A DNA stretch of 64,000 bases from Liolophura sinensis (taxonomy: Eukaryota > Mollusca > Polyplacophora > Chitonida > Chitonidae). Shown here piece by piece: positions 1 through 11,500 of this stretch (positions are counted from its first letter, which is position 1; the number at the start of each line of letters is the position of its first letter). The stretch covers positions 50,128,046 to 50,192,045 of the forward strand of contig NC_088302.1 of NCBI RefSeq assembly GCF_032854445.1. The letters are read 5' to 3'. The position numbers were made by a program, and so were the translations under genes. The notes beneath the pieces were generated by a model. It had not been told where the DNA came from, did no database searches, and was given only the letters and a program-made list of their open reading frames with translations.

Positions 1-695
1 GCTCGTTGGGCCGGGGTGATCTTTTGCGCAGACGTAGGCCTACATTCGTGGAAATAGGTTACAAATCTCTGGTTGATTTTTCCTTACCATTCATGTGATA
101 AATTTATCGGCGTCAGCTAAAAGGATGTATCCCCCAAGCCCTCACGTGGTATTGTACCATGTACTACAATGACAAGTTTCAACTTTTATCTACATTATAT
201 GAAAATTCAAACGTAGCATGACCTTGGGATTTTTAAACTGTTGCTAATGGAAGAGAATTTTCGCACTGTATGGCAGACTTATCCACGCAATGCCCGATGA
301 CGATTCGGGGACAAATATTGGGTCCACGAATTCCCTGAAATGCCCGTGTATAACCTATGTACATTCCACGTGTGTAACTTTGGGCAGTAAATTGTCAATT
401 TTTCCCCGGGAACGCCGGTTCTTATATCTAGAAAACGATTATCATATTTGAGTATGACTTTAAACAACAATCATTTATAAATAAGTAAAACAGATCATAA
501 ATTTTAAAATCACAAAGCATGCTTTGTATTGCAATAAAAATGGATCAAATTTTATACGATTAGGCTGGTTGTATTATAGTATCGCGATTTTTTCCGGTTT
601 CATGGTAACCAGTTACCAATTCTCCTAAATATTATATATACACAGGAATATATTTCTTCAGGTATATATTAAATTCATCTTAATTCTTCTTACAG
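1..695. other. Intron of gene A (5' part cut by window edge)
   Basis: This is AT-rich DNA before the first visible exon of gene A. The exon that should precede it (the TM6-TM8 equivalent, ending in LDSQ in the paralogues) is not here, so it lies left of the window. A pyrimidine-rich stretch and TACAG at 681-695 form the acceptor for the exon at 696. I see no repeat or other gene. Confidence 0.6.
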
Positions 696-824
696 TTTGT
701 GATGGTGGAGAACGTAATCAGCGCTATTGTGGACGAGTACCCGGTACTGAGAATCAGGAAGACGTGGGTGACGCTGGTCACGTGTGTGGTCATGTGTCTG
801 CTGGGCCTCCCCATTTGCACACAG
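696..824 (+). CDS. Gene A exon a1 (TM8 end to TM9)
   Basis: Acceptor TACAG precedes 696 and donor GTAACA follows 824. 129 bp, phase 0 to 0. It encodes 43 residues, FVMVENVISAIVDEYP..., ending GLPICTQ. Gene B's equivalent (28342-28473) has 44 residues, [16 protein letters not shown]..., ending GLPCVTQ, so a one-codon indel separates them. Apparent ATGs inside it are internal methionines, not starts. Confidence 0.92.
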
Positions 825-3800
825 GTAACAAGCGCCGGAGTGGCTGCTAGGGACAATCACGGCCTGTTACAATGCATTCTCATTACAACGCTTTAGACAG
901 CTCAAATCAAAAGGGAAGTGTGTCTTTAATCGATAAAATAAAAATTGTTACTGATAGATTGGCAAATGTTTGAGCACTGCATCAAGGCGAAAGACAATTT
1001 CTGATTTGTTGAAATCCCAGCACGTCTTTCACAACGCATGCGTGAGGTCTCTATCAATGTATCCGGGTTGAGAGATGACTGAATTGAACCAATGTAGTAG
1101 GAAACCTTTTAGCAATATAACAATACTGTTTTAAGAACAAAATGATGGCCTCGCTAGCTTTACAAGTTCACTCGTGAAACTACTAATCATGACTGTATTA
1201 CCAAAGTTGTTCAAAGTCTGTCAAGTATATCTTAAGAGCGGCTCGTCTTAGTTTCTTACCTAATAAACCTTCAATAAACGAGTAGGCCCCTATCATTTGA
1301 CATGATTTAGTGTATATACCAATGCGAGGTTGAACTAATGCCGTCTGATATTGTTTTAGGGGGGGATATACCTTTTTGTTCTGCTGGAGAACTACGCCGC
1401 GGGATTTTCACTACTTATCGTCGCTTTCCTCGAATGTATCGTTCTTACCTGGGTGTACGGTAGGTCTCCTCTCGGAGGGCTCCTAATTGTATGCTTTTTC
1501 CGTCAAACGGAAAAGCTGTATAATGACGTTATAGGCAAAGACCACTCTAAAATGAAGTATATATCAGATAAAAGGCCACAAAGATAGTTGGAATTTATTT
1601 GTTTTAGAATTTTCTAACCGAGAAAAATTGTGTTAAAAGATCAGATTTCACGGTGGTCTGTTGTGACCCAGAAAGTATCGATTAGGGCATATCTATCCTT
1701 TTTGTTTGAAATAATTCGTTCCAAGGTCTAATCAGCGAATACATTCATGGGTCTATATGCATTTTGAATGATGAAATGTAGCAGTCTAACGTGTGTTAAT
1801 TTGCAAAACCCGTATGTGGTTCCCATTGTGGTCATGTAGAAATGCCACCATTGAATAAAATATTCAAATGCATTTTACTAAATTAAAGGGTAAAATAAAA
1901 TAAATCCAACTATTTTCCCTGGACAATTTTTAATGGCCTTTTATCTGATACATACTCATTTTAATGTTTTTAGTGTTTAGTGCCTTTAAGTGAAAGGAAA
2001 AAATAATCTACTCATATAATCCGCCTCGTATGAACCGCATGATACACTGAACAAATTATCGCCAAATTACATCAGTGAAGAATAAACTGATATAAACCTT
2101 ATAGCAAAGAGTAAAGGCATTCTGTTTTGTGTTCTGTTTGCTAGAGGAGCCAGTTCCACAAAGCCATTTCTGATCAACTCAGAACGTTGTGCAAAATTAT
2201 GAGACCTTTAATTATCACCGTGTCCAGATTAACTAAGCATATTTAAAAAGTTTTTAATTTTGATTTAAATAAAAAAGCCGCAATGTGGAATTTCATCTTG
2301 TCAGGCTGTAAATCCCTAATATTTTCTTCTATGTCTGCAGGTTACGAAAACTTTGCTAATGACATACACATGATGCTGGGATTCAAACCGAATATCTTCT
2401 GGAGATTCTGCTGGTGTTTCCTCACTCCCGCCATTTTGTTGGTAAGGACATCTTACTAGATCTTACTTCATCTAGATCCGTCGGGCAAAGGTCTCCCAGA
2501 AAGATCCCTAATGCTCTACTCCTGAATCTTGACGTTACAAACATGGGCTACCCCGGCTCATAAGGCCACAGACTCTGAAAGATCTTGTGTCCACTTCAGA
2601 CAAAAACGGGCCATCTCATAGCAACAAACAGAAAAATAAACGTTACCTTCAGACCTACATGTGTATGTACATTACACATTTTCAGAAAATTATCTTTTGG
2701 TTGTTTCGATCTTTACGCAATTATTGCGGTAGGGCATCAAACGTAACAGTTCGGATAAACCATAAGTGGGGTAAACAGGCAAGAGGCCTGATTTCACCGG
2801 CTAGGTATGACCGTTTGCCAACTATCACACCGTCGTCGCTAATATGGCTTTGTTTTTCAAGCTGTTGTCTTTTCCATTTATCATTGTTTCCCATCTGTAC
2901 AGAAAGATTCTACTGTTCTAACCATCTCGTGCGATTTGTTAACGCCGGTATCGCAAATTCTACTTACAGTGTCGTTTCACTGTTTCAGGGTATCATGGTA
3001 TTTTCGTACGTCCAATACGCACCATCCGTTTATAACCTCTACGTGTTCCCGGCCTGGGGAGAAGCCATGGGCTGGCTGATGATGTGCTGCTCTGTTATCC
3101 TTATCCCCACCTTTATGGTCATCCAGTACTGCCGATCTGTCGGATTTGTTCAGGTAAGGACGTATATATCAAGCCATAGCTCTAGGTCCCCACCTTTATG
3201 GTCACCCAGTACTGCCGGTCTGTCGGATTTGTTCAGGTAGGGACGTCTATATCAGGTCATCGCTGCTCATCCCTACCTATATGGTGATCCAGTACTGCCG
3301 ATCTGTCGGATTTGTTCAGGTAAGGACGTCTATATCAGGTCATCGCTGCTCATCCCTACCTATATGGTCATCCAGTGCTGCCAATCTGTCGGATTTGTTC
3401 AGGTAAGGACGTCTATATCAGGTCATCGCTGCTCATCCCTACCTTTTTGGTTATCCAGTACTGCCGATCTGTCGGATTTGTTCAGGTAAGGAGGTCTATA
3501 TCAGGCCACAGCTCCTCGTCCATATTTGTATGGTGATCCAGTTGTGAGGGTCTGTCGGATTTGTTCAGGTAAGGAGGTCTATATCAGGCCATAGCTCCTC
3601 GTCCATATTTGTATGGTGATCCAGTTGTGAGGGTCTGTCGGATTTGTTCAGGTAAGGACGTCTATATCAGGCCATTGCTGCTCATCCCTACCTTTTTGGT
3701 TATCCAGTACTGCCGATCTGTCGGATTTGTTCAGGTAAGGAGGTCTATATCAGGCCATAGCTCCTCGTCCATATTTGTATGGTGATCCAGTACTGCCGAT

Positions 3801-6800
3801 CTGTCAGATGTGTCCAGGTAAGGACGTCTATATCAGGCCATCGCTGCTCATCCCTACCTTTTTGGTTATCCAGTACTGCTGATCTGTCGGATTTGTTCAG
3901 GTAAGGACGTCTATATCAGGCCATAGCTCCTCGTCCATATTTGTATGGTGATCCAGTTCTGAGGGTCTGTCGGATTTCTTCAGGTAAGGAGGTCTATATC
4001 AGGCCACTGCTGCTCATCCCTACCTTTTTGGTTATCCAGTACTGCCGATCTGTCGGATTTGTTCAGGTAAGGAGGTCTATATCAGGCCATAGCTCCTCGT
4101 CCATATTTGTATGGTGATCCAGTACTGCCGGTCTGTCGGATTTGTTCAGGTAGGGACGTCTATATCAGGTCATCGCTGCTCATCCCTACCTATATGGTGA
4201 TCCAGTACTGCCGATCTGTCGGATTTGTTCAGGTAAGGACGTCTATATCAGGTCATCGCTGCTCATCCCTACCTATATGGTCATCCAGTGCTGCCAATCT
4301 GTCGGATTTGTTCAAGTAAGGACGTCTATATCAGGTCATCGCTGCTCATCCCTACCTTTTTGGTTATCCAGTACTGCCGATCTGTCGGATTTGTTCAGGT
4401 AAGGAGGTCTATATCAGGCCACAGCTCCTCGTCCATATTTGTATGGTGATCCAGTTGTGAGGGTCTGTCGGATTTGTTCAGGTAAGGAGGTCTATATCAG
4501 GCCATAGCTCCTCGTCCGTATTTGTATGGTGATCCAGTTGTGAGGGTCTGTCGGATTTGTTCAGGTAAGGAGGTCTATATCAGGCCATTGCTGCTCATCC
4601 CTACCTTTTTGGTTATCCAGTACTGCCGATCTGTCGGATTTGTTCAGGTAAGGAGGTCTATATCAGGCCATAGCTCCTCGTCCATATTTGTATGGTGATC
4701 CAGTACTGCCGATCTGTCAGATGTGTCCAGGTAAGGACGTCTATATCAGGCCATCGCTGCTCATCCCTACCTTTTTGGTTATCCAGTACTGCTGATCTGT
4801 CGGATTTGTTCAGGTAAGGACGTCTATATCAGGCCATAGCTCCTCGTCCATATTTGTATGGTGATCCAGTTCTGAGGGTCTGTCGGATTTCTTCAGGTAA
4901 GGAGGTCTATATCAGGCCACTGCTGCTCATCCCTACCTTTTTGGTTATCCAGTACTGCCGATCTGTCGGATTTGTTCAGGTAAGGAGGTCTATATCAGGC
5001 CATAGCTCCTCGTCCATATTTGTATGGTGATCCAGTACTGCCGGTCTGTCGGATTTGTTCAGGTAAGGACGTCTATATCAAGCCATCGCTGCTCATCCCT
5101 ACCTTTTTGGTTATCCAGTACAGCCGATCTGTCGGATTTGTTCAGGTAAGGAGGTCTATATCAGGCCATTGCTGCTCATCCCTACCTTTTTGATTATCCA
5201 GTACTGCCGATCTGTCGGATTTGTTCAAGTAAGGACGTCTATATCAGGCCATTGCTGCTCATCCCTACCTTTTTGGTTATCCAATACTGCCGATCTGTCG
5301 GATTTGTTCAGGTAAGGAGGTCTATATCAGGCCATAGCTCCTCGTCCATATTTGTATGGTGATCCAGTACTGCCGGTCTGTCGGATTTGTTCAGGTAAGG
5401 ACGTCTATATCAAGCCATCGCTGCTCATCCCTACCTTTTTGTTTATCCAGTACTGCCGATCTGTCGGATATGTTCAGGTAAGGACGTCTATATCAGGCCA
5501 TCGCTGCTCATCCCTACCTTTTTGATTATCCAGTACTGCCGATCTTTCGGATTTGTTCAGGTAAGGACGTCTATATCAGGCCATTGCTGCTCATCCCTAC
5601 CTTTTTGATTATCCAGTACTGCCGATTTCTCGGATTTGTTCAGGTAAGGACGTCTATATCAGGTCATAGCTCCTCGTCCATATTTGTATGGTGATCCAGT
5701 TGTGAGGGTCTGTCGGATTTGTTCAGGTAAGGAGGTCTATATCAGGCCATAGCTCCTCGTCCATATTTGTATGGTGATCCAGTACTGCCGATCTGTCGGA
5801 TTTCTTCATGTAAGGACGTCTATATCAGGCCATTGCCGCTCATACCTACCTTTTTGGTCATCTCGTACAGCCGATCTGTCGGATTTGTTCAGGTGAGGAC
5901 GTCTATATCAAGCCATCGCTGCTCATCCCTACCTTTATGGTCATTCCAGTACTGCCGATCTATCGGTATTGTTCAGGTAAGGACGTCTATATCAGGTCAT
6001 AGCTCCTCGTCCATATTTGTATGGTGATCCAGTTCTGGCGGTCTGTCGGATTTGTTCAGGTAAGGACGTCTGTATCAGGCCATCGCTGATCATCCCTACC
6101 TAAATTGTTGTCCAGTACTGCCGATCTGTCGGATTTGTTCAGGTAAGGACGTCTATATCAGGCCATTGCTGATCATCCCTACCTAAATTGTTGTCCAGTA
6201 CTGCCGGTCTGTCGGATTTGTTCAGGTAAGGAGGTCTATATCAGGCCATCGCTGATCATCCCTACCTAAATTGTTGTCCAGTACAGCCGATCTGTCGGAT
6301 TTGTTCAGGTAAGGAGGTCTATATCAGGCCATTGTTGATCATCCCTACCTAAATTGTTGTCCAGTACTGCCGATATGTCGGATTTGTTCAGGTAAGGACG
6401 TCTATATCAGGCCATTGCTGATCATCCCTACCTAAATTGTTGTCCAGTACTCCCGATCTTGTTCAGGCATCACTGGAAGTCTATATCAGTCACTGTTCGA
6501 GCTCCATTACAAAACGCAAAATGAAATTATTTTATTTTTATTTATATATGAAATATAGCATAGCGTTCAAAGACAACATACACTGTACAAACACTTTGAC
6601 AGCATGGTTTGAATTAACCAAATTTTTGTTCAGGTTCATGCATATGCTTGAGGTCAACATTCCCCCAATGTTTCCACCTTCGAAGAAACAAAAGCTTGAA
6701 CAGCTAAATTTGTCCTCACGGCGGCTTTAGATCTAGGATGTGGTCATTGCTGTGGTCAAATCTCTAACCTTAACACTTGTTTCCTATTTTGTTTTACATC

Positions 6801-7036
6801 AGTCTTGCCGTAAAGTGGTGAACCACAGGAGCGACTGGGGACCGGCCTTAGAGAAATACCGGGCGTTGGATCCGAGGTATAAAACGCGTCTGGAAACAGA
6901 CCTCGACGTCATAGAACGGAAATCAACGTCAGGCGTCAGTGTTGGGGCCACAGTCAATGACGAAGTCCGGACGAACAATCAACGCAAAGCCGCTTGTAGC
7001 AGAACAAATGCGGCATATGAGGAGGACCCTATATAA
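696..7036 (+). CDS. Gene A: SLC6 glycine-transporter-like, 3' part (5 exons)
   Basis: This is the carboxy-terminal part of a Na+/Cl--dependent amino-acid transporter of the plasma membrane. CDS exons are 696-824, 1360-1459, 2341-2441, 2989-3153 and 6803-7036 (TAA at 7034-7036). Their first four lengths (129, 100, 101, 165) equal or nearly equal gene B's 132, 100, 101, 165, and the intron phases (0,1,0,0) are the same. The protein shows late TM8 to TM12, with family motifs such as ISAIVDEYP, GLPICTQGGIY, IHMMLGFKPNIFW and LGW-type MGWLMM, then a 77-residue tail starting SCRKVV with the DWGPAL motif also seen in vertebrate glycine transporters. The fourth intron is filled by an 83-bp tandem array of the preceding exon end. 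The tail ends EEDPI. Substrate cannot be assigned because TM1, TM3 and TM6 are outside the window. Confidence 0.9.
1360..1459 (+). CDS. Gene A exon a2 (TM10)
   Basis: Acceptor TTTTAG ends at 1359 and donor GTAGGT begins at 1460. 100 bp, phase 0 to 1. Reads GGIYLFVLLENYAAGFSLL... ending VLTWVY. GGIY plus a Y/D-YAA-F core is the conserved TM10 signature of the family. Same length and phase as gene B 29156-29255. Confidence 0.92.
2341..2441 (+). CDS. Gene A exon a3 (IL5 to TM11)
   Basis: Acceptor CTGCAG ends at 2340 and donor GTAAGG begins at 2442. 101 bp, phase 1 to 0. Reads GYENFANDIHMMLGFKPNIF followed by WRFCWCFLTPAILL. The DI-MM-G--PN-(F/Y)W pattern is the family's TM10-TM11 loop signature. 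Matches gene B 30457-30557 in length. Confidence 0.92.
2989..3153 (+). CDS. Gene A exon a4 (TM12)
   Basis: Acceptor TTTCAG ends at 2988 and donor GTAAGG begins at 3154. 165 bp, phase 0, the same length as gene B's TM12 exon (30883-31047). Reads GIMVFSYVQYAPSVYNLYVF, then PAWGEAMGWLMMCCSVILIP, ending YCRSVGFVQ. An earlier TTACAG (to 2969) was not chosen because the B alignment is gap-free from 2989. Its last ~50 bp are the founder of the 83-bp array that follows. Confidence 0.92.
3154..4979 (+). repeat. Higher-order repeat, two 913-bp blocks of 11 units
   Basis: Within the 83-bp array, units 1-11 (3154-4066) and units 12-22 (4067-4979) have the same order of variants: CCGG, CCGA, TGCTGCCAA, CCGA, TTGTGAG, TTGTGAG, CCGA, a CAGATGTGTCCAG variant, TGCTGA, TTCTGAG, CCGA. 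Both blocks share the rare GTAGGG donor (3237 and 4150). The distance is exactly 11 x 83 = 913 bp. This is a recent block duplication, with few differences such as TTCAAGTAAGG at 4312-4322. Confidence 0.93.
3154..6480 (+). repeat. 83-bp minisatellite made from an exon-intron junction, ~40 copies
   Basis: The whole first half of gene A's last intron is a tandem array with a strict 83-bp period: donors at 3154, 3237, 3320, 3403 and so on to 6392. The only one-base slip is near 5945. Each unit is ~50 bp from the end of exon a4 (ATGGTCATCCAGTACTGCCG to TTTGTTCAG) plus 33 bp of the start of the intron (GTAAGGACGTCTATATCAGG...). Each unit therefore carries a 5' splice site, usually GTAAGG; exceptions are GTAGGG at 3237 and 4150 and GTGAGG at 5893. 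Variants of the last 27 nt include TACTGCCGATCTG, TTGTGAGGGTCTG, TTCTGAGGGTCTG and TACTGCTGATCTG. The final unit (6443-6480) is decayed. Period 83 is not a multiple of three, so read-through is not open. Confidence 0.97.
6803..7036 (+). CDS. Gene A last exon a5 (cytoplasmic tail, stop)
   Basis: Acceptor TTTTACATCAG ends at 6802. 234 bp, phase 0, stop TAA 7034-7036. Encodes 77 residues, SCRKVVNHRSDWGPALEKYR..., ending NAAYEEDPI. WGPAL aligns with WGPALPENR in gene B and with the WGP-L motif I recall in vertebrate glycine transporters, just after TM12. The rest of the tail is hydrophilic and shows no similarity to B's tail. The last four residues could act as a type III PDZ ligand; this is only a motif guess. 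Confidence 0.9.
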   Translation, partial: SCRKVVNHRSDWGPALEKYRALDPRYKTRLETDLDVIERKSTSGVSVGATVNDEVRTNNQRKAACSRTNAAYEEDPI

Positions 7037-8085
7037 TGGGTATTTAGGATGGCCCTATATGATGCGTAACACGAACCGTGACATTATGTATAGAAGGGGC
7101 ACTTTTGGGTAACCAGGGCTAACTACGTATTAATCAGATGAACGTCTGTGAGTCGGGCAGAGTCACTGTTTACCATGTCCAGTGACCCCTCAAAATCTAC
7201 ATCACAACGGTTATTGTTTGGCTCTAGTAAACTCCTGCGGGGCACAGTGTAAGCCGCATATATCGAGAATGAAGAGGATCATTTAATAGGACTCATATGC
7301 ATGTGTATATACCTGTACATACACGTTGTGTGTCCACCCAAAGTGGTCCAACAAATGGATTTATTCCCTTTTTCCACGGAGACTGTAATGTGAACTGAAT
7401 GTCCAAGGCGGGATCCCATAAGATGGATGCACGTGAATGCATTCAATGGAGGTATTCACAGTGCAAATAGTACTCGCTCTATGGTACTGAACCAAAGGAC
7501 GTCGTCAGCTGTTTGGCAACAGGGGACAACTGATAGTGATGCTTTGAGCGTCAGTACTTTTCATCTGCCATGTTGACGTACCTGTATAGTATAAAGAAAA
7601 TAAGAAGAACATTCCACAATGTCAGGTTTCACTGGGTAGTTTTCCACATGTTGCCGATGGATACAGCGAACATTATGCTCATCTTCTCTGAACCCAGTGT
7701 TTAACCAGATCCTGTTAAACATTCCCATTTGTAGGACTTGCTCTCATATAGTGAATTTTTTCTACGTAGACCATTTCACCGGCTTTCATTTGGTCCCTTT
7801 TGTTGTTGCCTAGAATACATTGTTTGAGTCAAAACTGGAGTTCAAGTCGGCCCTAAGTTTCATTACGAACTCGTATAAGAGGTCGAAGCACGACCGGCAT
7901 TTTAAATTCTAGCACTACCAACTGAGCGAAATGGTATAATATCCAGTATCTTCATCTTTAGAGCCATCATGTCATCTTGTTTTTCATCATGAAATAATCA
8001 GATTTATTTTTAAAATTAACATGTATATTCTTTTTTTAATTTGAACATTTTGTACTTAATAAATTTTGTTTTTTACACCACATCA
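7037..8085 (+). other. Probable 3' UTR of gene A
   Basis: About 1 kb of AT-rich, unrepeated sequence follows the stop. The first AATAAA downstream that I notice is at 8058-8063 (TTAATAAATT). No coding signal is seen here. The real cleavage site is unknown. Confidence 0.35.
8058..8063 (+). promoter_or_regulatory. Candidate polyadenylation signal, gene A
   Basis: Canonical AATAAA in an AT-rich, T-rich context about 1.02 kb after the gene A stop. Only position and sequence support it. Confidence 0.35.
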
Positions 8086-8270
8086 TCTAGCGGATCTATC
8101 TATCAGACGCTTTCATTGGCATGTCCCTCTTAATACTGATAAATCTCCAGGGCAATATTTAGCAATACTGACTTAACAAGCACAAGTAAACTGACAGAAA
8201 AGTTTGTGTCAGCTGACACCAAAATTCGAGATTTCTGAAAAGTGAATCTGATGGTAGGCTAAACATTCCG

Positions 8271-8592
8271 TTGCATTGTTTTAATGCGATTGTATGTTAA
8301 ATGTGATGAGAGCAGGGCATTGAGAGAAGTTCTAGATTTATGACGTCTAACAACTTACAACTATCATCACTGTTTGTTTTGTTTTTTTTTTACCTAATTC
8401 GGCTGATAAGCGATGATGCTAGGTTACGTGTATATTTCTACTTCCAGGCATCTACATGAACAGTTAGAATGAAACACTAACTGGGTTAATTTGACAAATG
8501 GCCGTATTTTACCAGTTACGTGTGATCAATTGCCAAGAATCAGGAAGTCGTCATTGCTCTGGTTATACTCTCTGAGCCCTGTCTTTGAAGAC
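8271..8592 (+). mobile_element. Foldback-family element, single arm
   Basis: It begins TTGCATTGTTTTAATGCGAT, continues through a GTTAAATGTGATGA block and ATGAACAGTTAGAATGAAAC, and ends near GTCATTGCTCTGG. The same order of blocks is found in the left arm of the palindromic element at 32973 and in 35905-36150, and in reverse complement at 17940-18222 and 40490-40745. No open reading frame, so it is non-autonomous. Confidence 0.65.
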
Positions 8593-11500
8593 TGGTCCTA
8601 TATTTTCTTGACTAACAAAAGCTGGATTAGTCCTTTGATCACCGCTACAAATCACCTAAACAATCAGATGAGTCTTCAGTGATCTACATATATGACTGAG
8701 TTAAACTGATTAAATTGGAATACTCAGATTTTTTAGTCTTCCGCCTCACATATTTCTCTTAAAGTACATTTGTTCTTCTGACAAAATGATTTATTTCCTA
8801 GTGACGTCATACGAAACATTATCAATCTGATTGAATTATCGCATTTACTTTTTGAATTTATTATTGAATTTACTTAGGAATTTACCGTCGCGTTCACGAT
8901 TTTTTCAGTCATATCACGATATCATGTGTCCATGTTGCAGGTCGATATCAGTTGTTGTATACTACCAATGCCGATAGTGTACGGACATGGTGTCAGCCAG
9001 GATTTGGAGTACCATTTACACCGTGGGTAACCAAATACCAATATTGTCGCCTTTGGAGATTTAACCCTCTTTCTCCAGTACAAAGCTATGGAAGAATTAA
9101 CAAATCCAATGATACGATACATTTATTGGTTGATTGATTTGTTGGTTGGATGATTTATTTATTTACTCATTCATTCATTCATTCTTTATTGATTCAATGT
9201 TCATCCATACATTTCACCCATTATTTCTTTTCTTTCGTTTTCTCCTCCGTGTATTCCTCCCTTCCTTCTTTCACTCCATTCATTCATTCCTTAATTCCCT
9301 CATATCAGCTTGTCTGTTGGTTGTTGTTAAACTGAGTTGATTCACAAAATGCCTATTTAATGATATATGATTCTAGTTTTATCAAGAACATTTCGCTTAA
9401 ACGATGAAGGCGATCAGATTTATAGAGGGGAAGAAATGTTTTTCAGCAATAACCCGAGCCCTCGGGCCTAATAACCACACATTTTTTATCAAAATCTGAC
9501 AATATTTTGCACACGGAAAGCAAGGCGGTACAGACGCACATACAGACAGACAAAATGACAAACATTCGCTATAGTGAGGGATAAAGAGGGTTTACCAAAG
9601 TGATTTTACATGTTGAATATATTGTATTACGTCTTCTTTGATATACAAATAGTCGTACTCTTATACGTGATATGTAATTTATTTCATATGCTCTGCATTT
9701 AACGCCTACTGAGGAATATTTCATGTATATTTTAAACTACAGGCGGGTTGCGCAAATCAGCATTTGTGTTGCGTCACAGCTTTCACGCTCTGTTGATCAC
9801 AGCGTTCATTAGGTGCAATATTCCTGGACCCTGTTGAAATGTGACTTGTCCTTTGCTTTGAACATCGTGAGTGTTCTGTTTTATTCTCTGGCATATTTGG
9901 AAAACGTGCAAATTTGACGTGCAGAGTCACTTGGTAGAAAGTTTGAAGCCAGCTGGATCCGTGGATTAGTTTTACACATTCAGTGGATTCCGTGATTATC
10001 ATTGATGGTTGGTTTCCTGAAAATAGCTCTAACTGTTGTCCGATTTTGATTTTCATTAGTGTACAGGCTCATACTGTGAGAAAATGTCAGATCCGTGCAT
10101 ATTTGACCGATTGTCCGATTTGGATCAAATTTTGTGTGCATATTTATTTTGTGGGCCTTGGGGGCAAGATACAAAAATAAACAACAAAAAAAAAAACAAC
10201 CAGCGTCAGTATTGCATATTTACCGTAGACTAGCCTAGCTCTATGTCTTCTATGGATGGCCCAGTGTTCAGGTTTACACTATAAGCGCATAACGTTTTAC
10301 AAATCTGCCGGAACGAAACATCAAGCGCATTTACCATGGTGACTTATCTCTTCACTATGTTTTACCATGGACGTTACGCCAGGCGCATTGTGCGACTGCT
10401 TCGTGAGATGTGTCCCAGGCGTATAAGTGTCCCAAAAGCACTGACAATTTCCAAAACAACGTTCATCGCAAATTCTCGCAATGGCCCATCTAAATAGATT
10501 AATAAATTTGATGGTTATCACGCAGTGATTGAAGGCCGAGTGGTCACTATCAGTGTATTGTTTCACATGAACAGCTGGTATATGTATGAACTGAAGCATT
10601 ACATGAGGATACCATATATAACGGTGTTACTTTGAGAACTTTACTCTGCTGAATAGGAAATGCCATACATACACATGGTATGCTTGACAAACTACTCTAT
10701 TACTCTGATTTCATTTTAATCCTTGTTTTCATTTTGCAGTCGTGATTTTCTCAACCCGGATACCATGTGAGTCGCCCTTGGCAACGCTGAGTATATCGTA
10801 AGTGCCCGGACGTGGTGAATGAGTGGTTGCCACATGATCACTGCCTTGTGGTAAACAACTCATTTCCCTAACAATTATAGCACCAACATTTTGATGACAA
10901 TTTATATTTTTGTGAATGAAAAGCATTCTGACTGACATAGATATAACCTGAATTGACCCGACTTATAAAAAATTCATCCTACACATCATTTGGGATTATA
11001 TAGTGGGACGTCTAGAGGATTTACGTAGGATGATTTTACATACCTTTTTCTGTTTTACTTTTTGTATTTGCAGACCTCGTCAGACTTGAATACATACTGA
11101 TGTGTACATAGATATTCTCTTCTCAAAAAATGAGCTAGTAGGTTGATATTAATTAACATGGATAACAGACCTGTTTTCTGCTCTAATTTTATCCCCAAAC
11201 AAGACACATAACATAATTGTTCAGTGCGTGACCGTAACATGGAGTCAAATCGACAATGATTAATTATGAAGGGAATTTCTTTAGATTGAGTTAAATAGCA
11301 TACAGCTTGGGAGAAATTAAGTTTCAGTGTTGCTTAACTTTTGTTCAAATCAATCACACAATCCGAGGCTCCCTACCCAATGTTTTAATCGGTACCACAT
11401 GATTCCATATCCTTTATCCAAGGCCTACAAACTTTTTTAAGAAACGAGAATAATCGATTAACAGCCCGTGACTGGAAACAGTTCATAACATCGTGTGATG

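Noticed and set aside
2587-3240. 217-codon plus frame starting in gene A intron 3
   Set aside because: Runs by chance through intron DNA and a foldback fragment into exon a4; only 2989-3153 aligns with the paralogue.
3154-6480. CRISPR-like array
   Set aside because: Contiguous 83-bp units without unique spacers, in an intron of an animal gene; a minisatellite.
9134-9340. Small frames rich in F, S and H
   Set aside because: Arise from TTCATT/TTTCCTTC low-complexity DNA.
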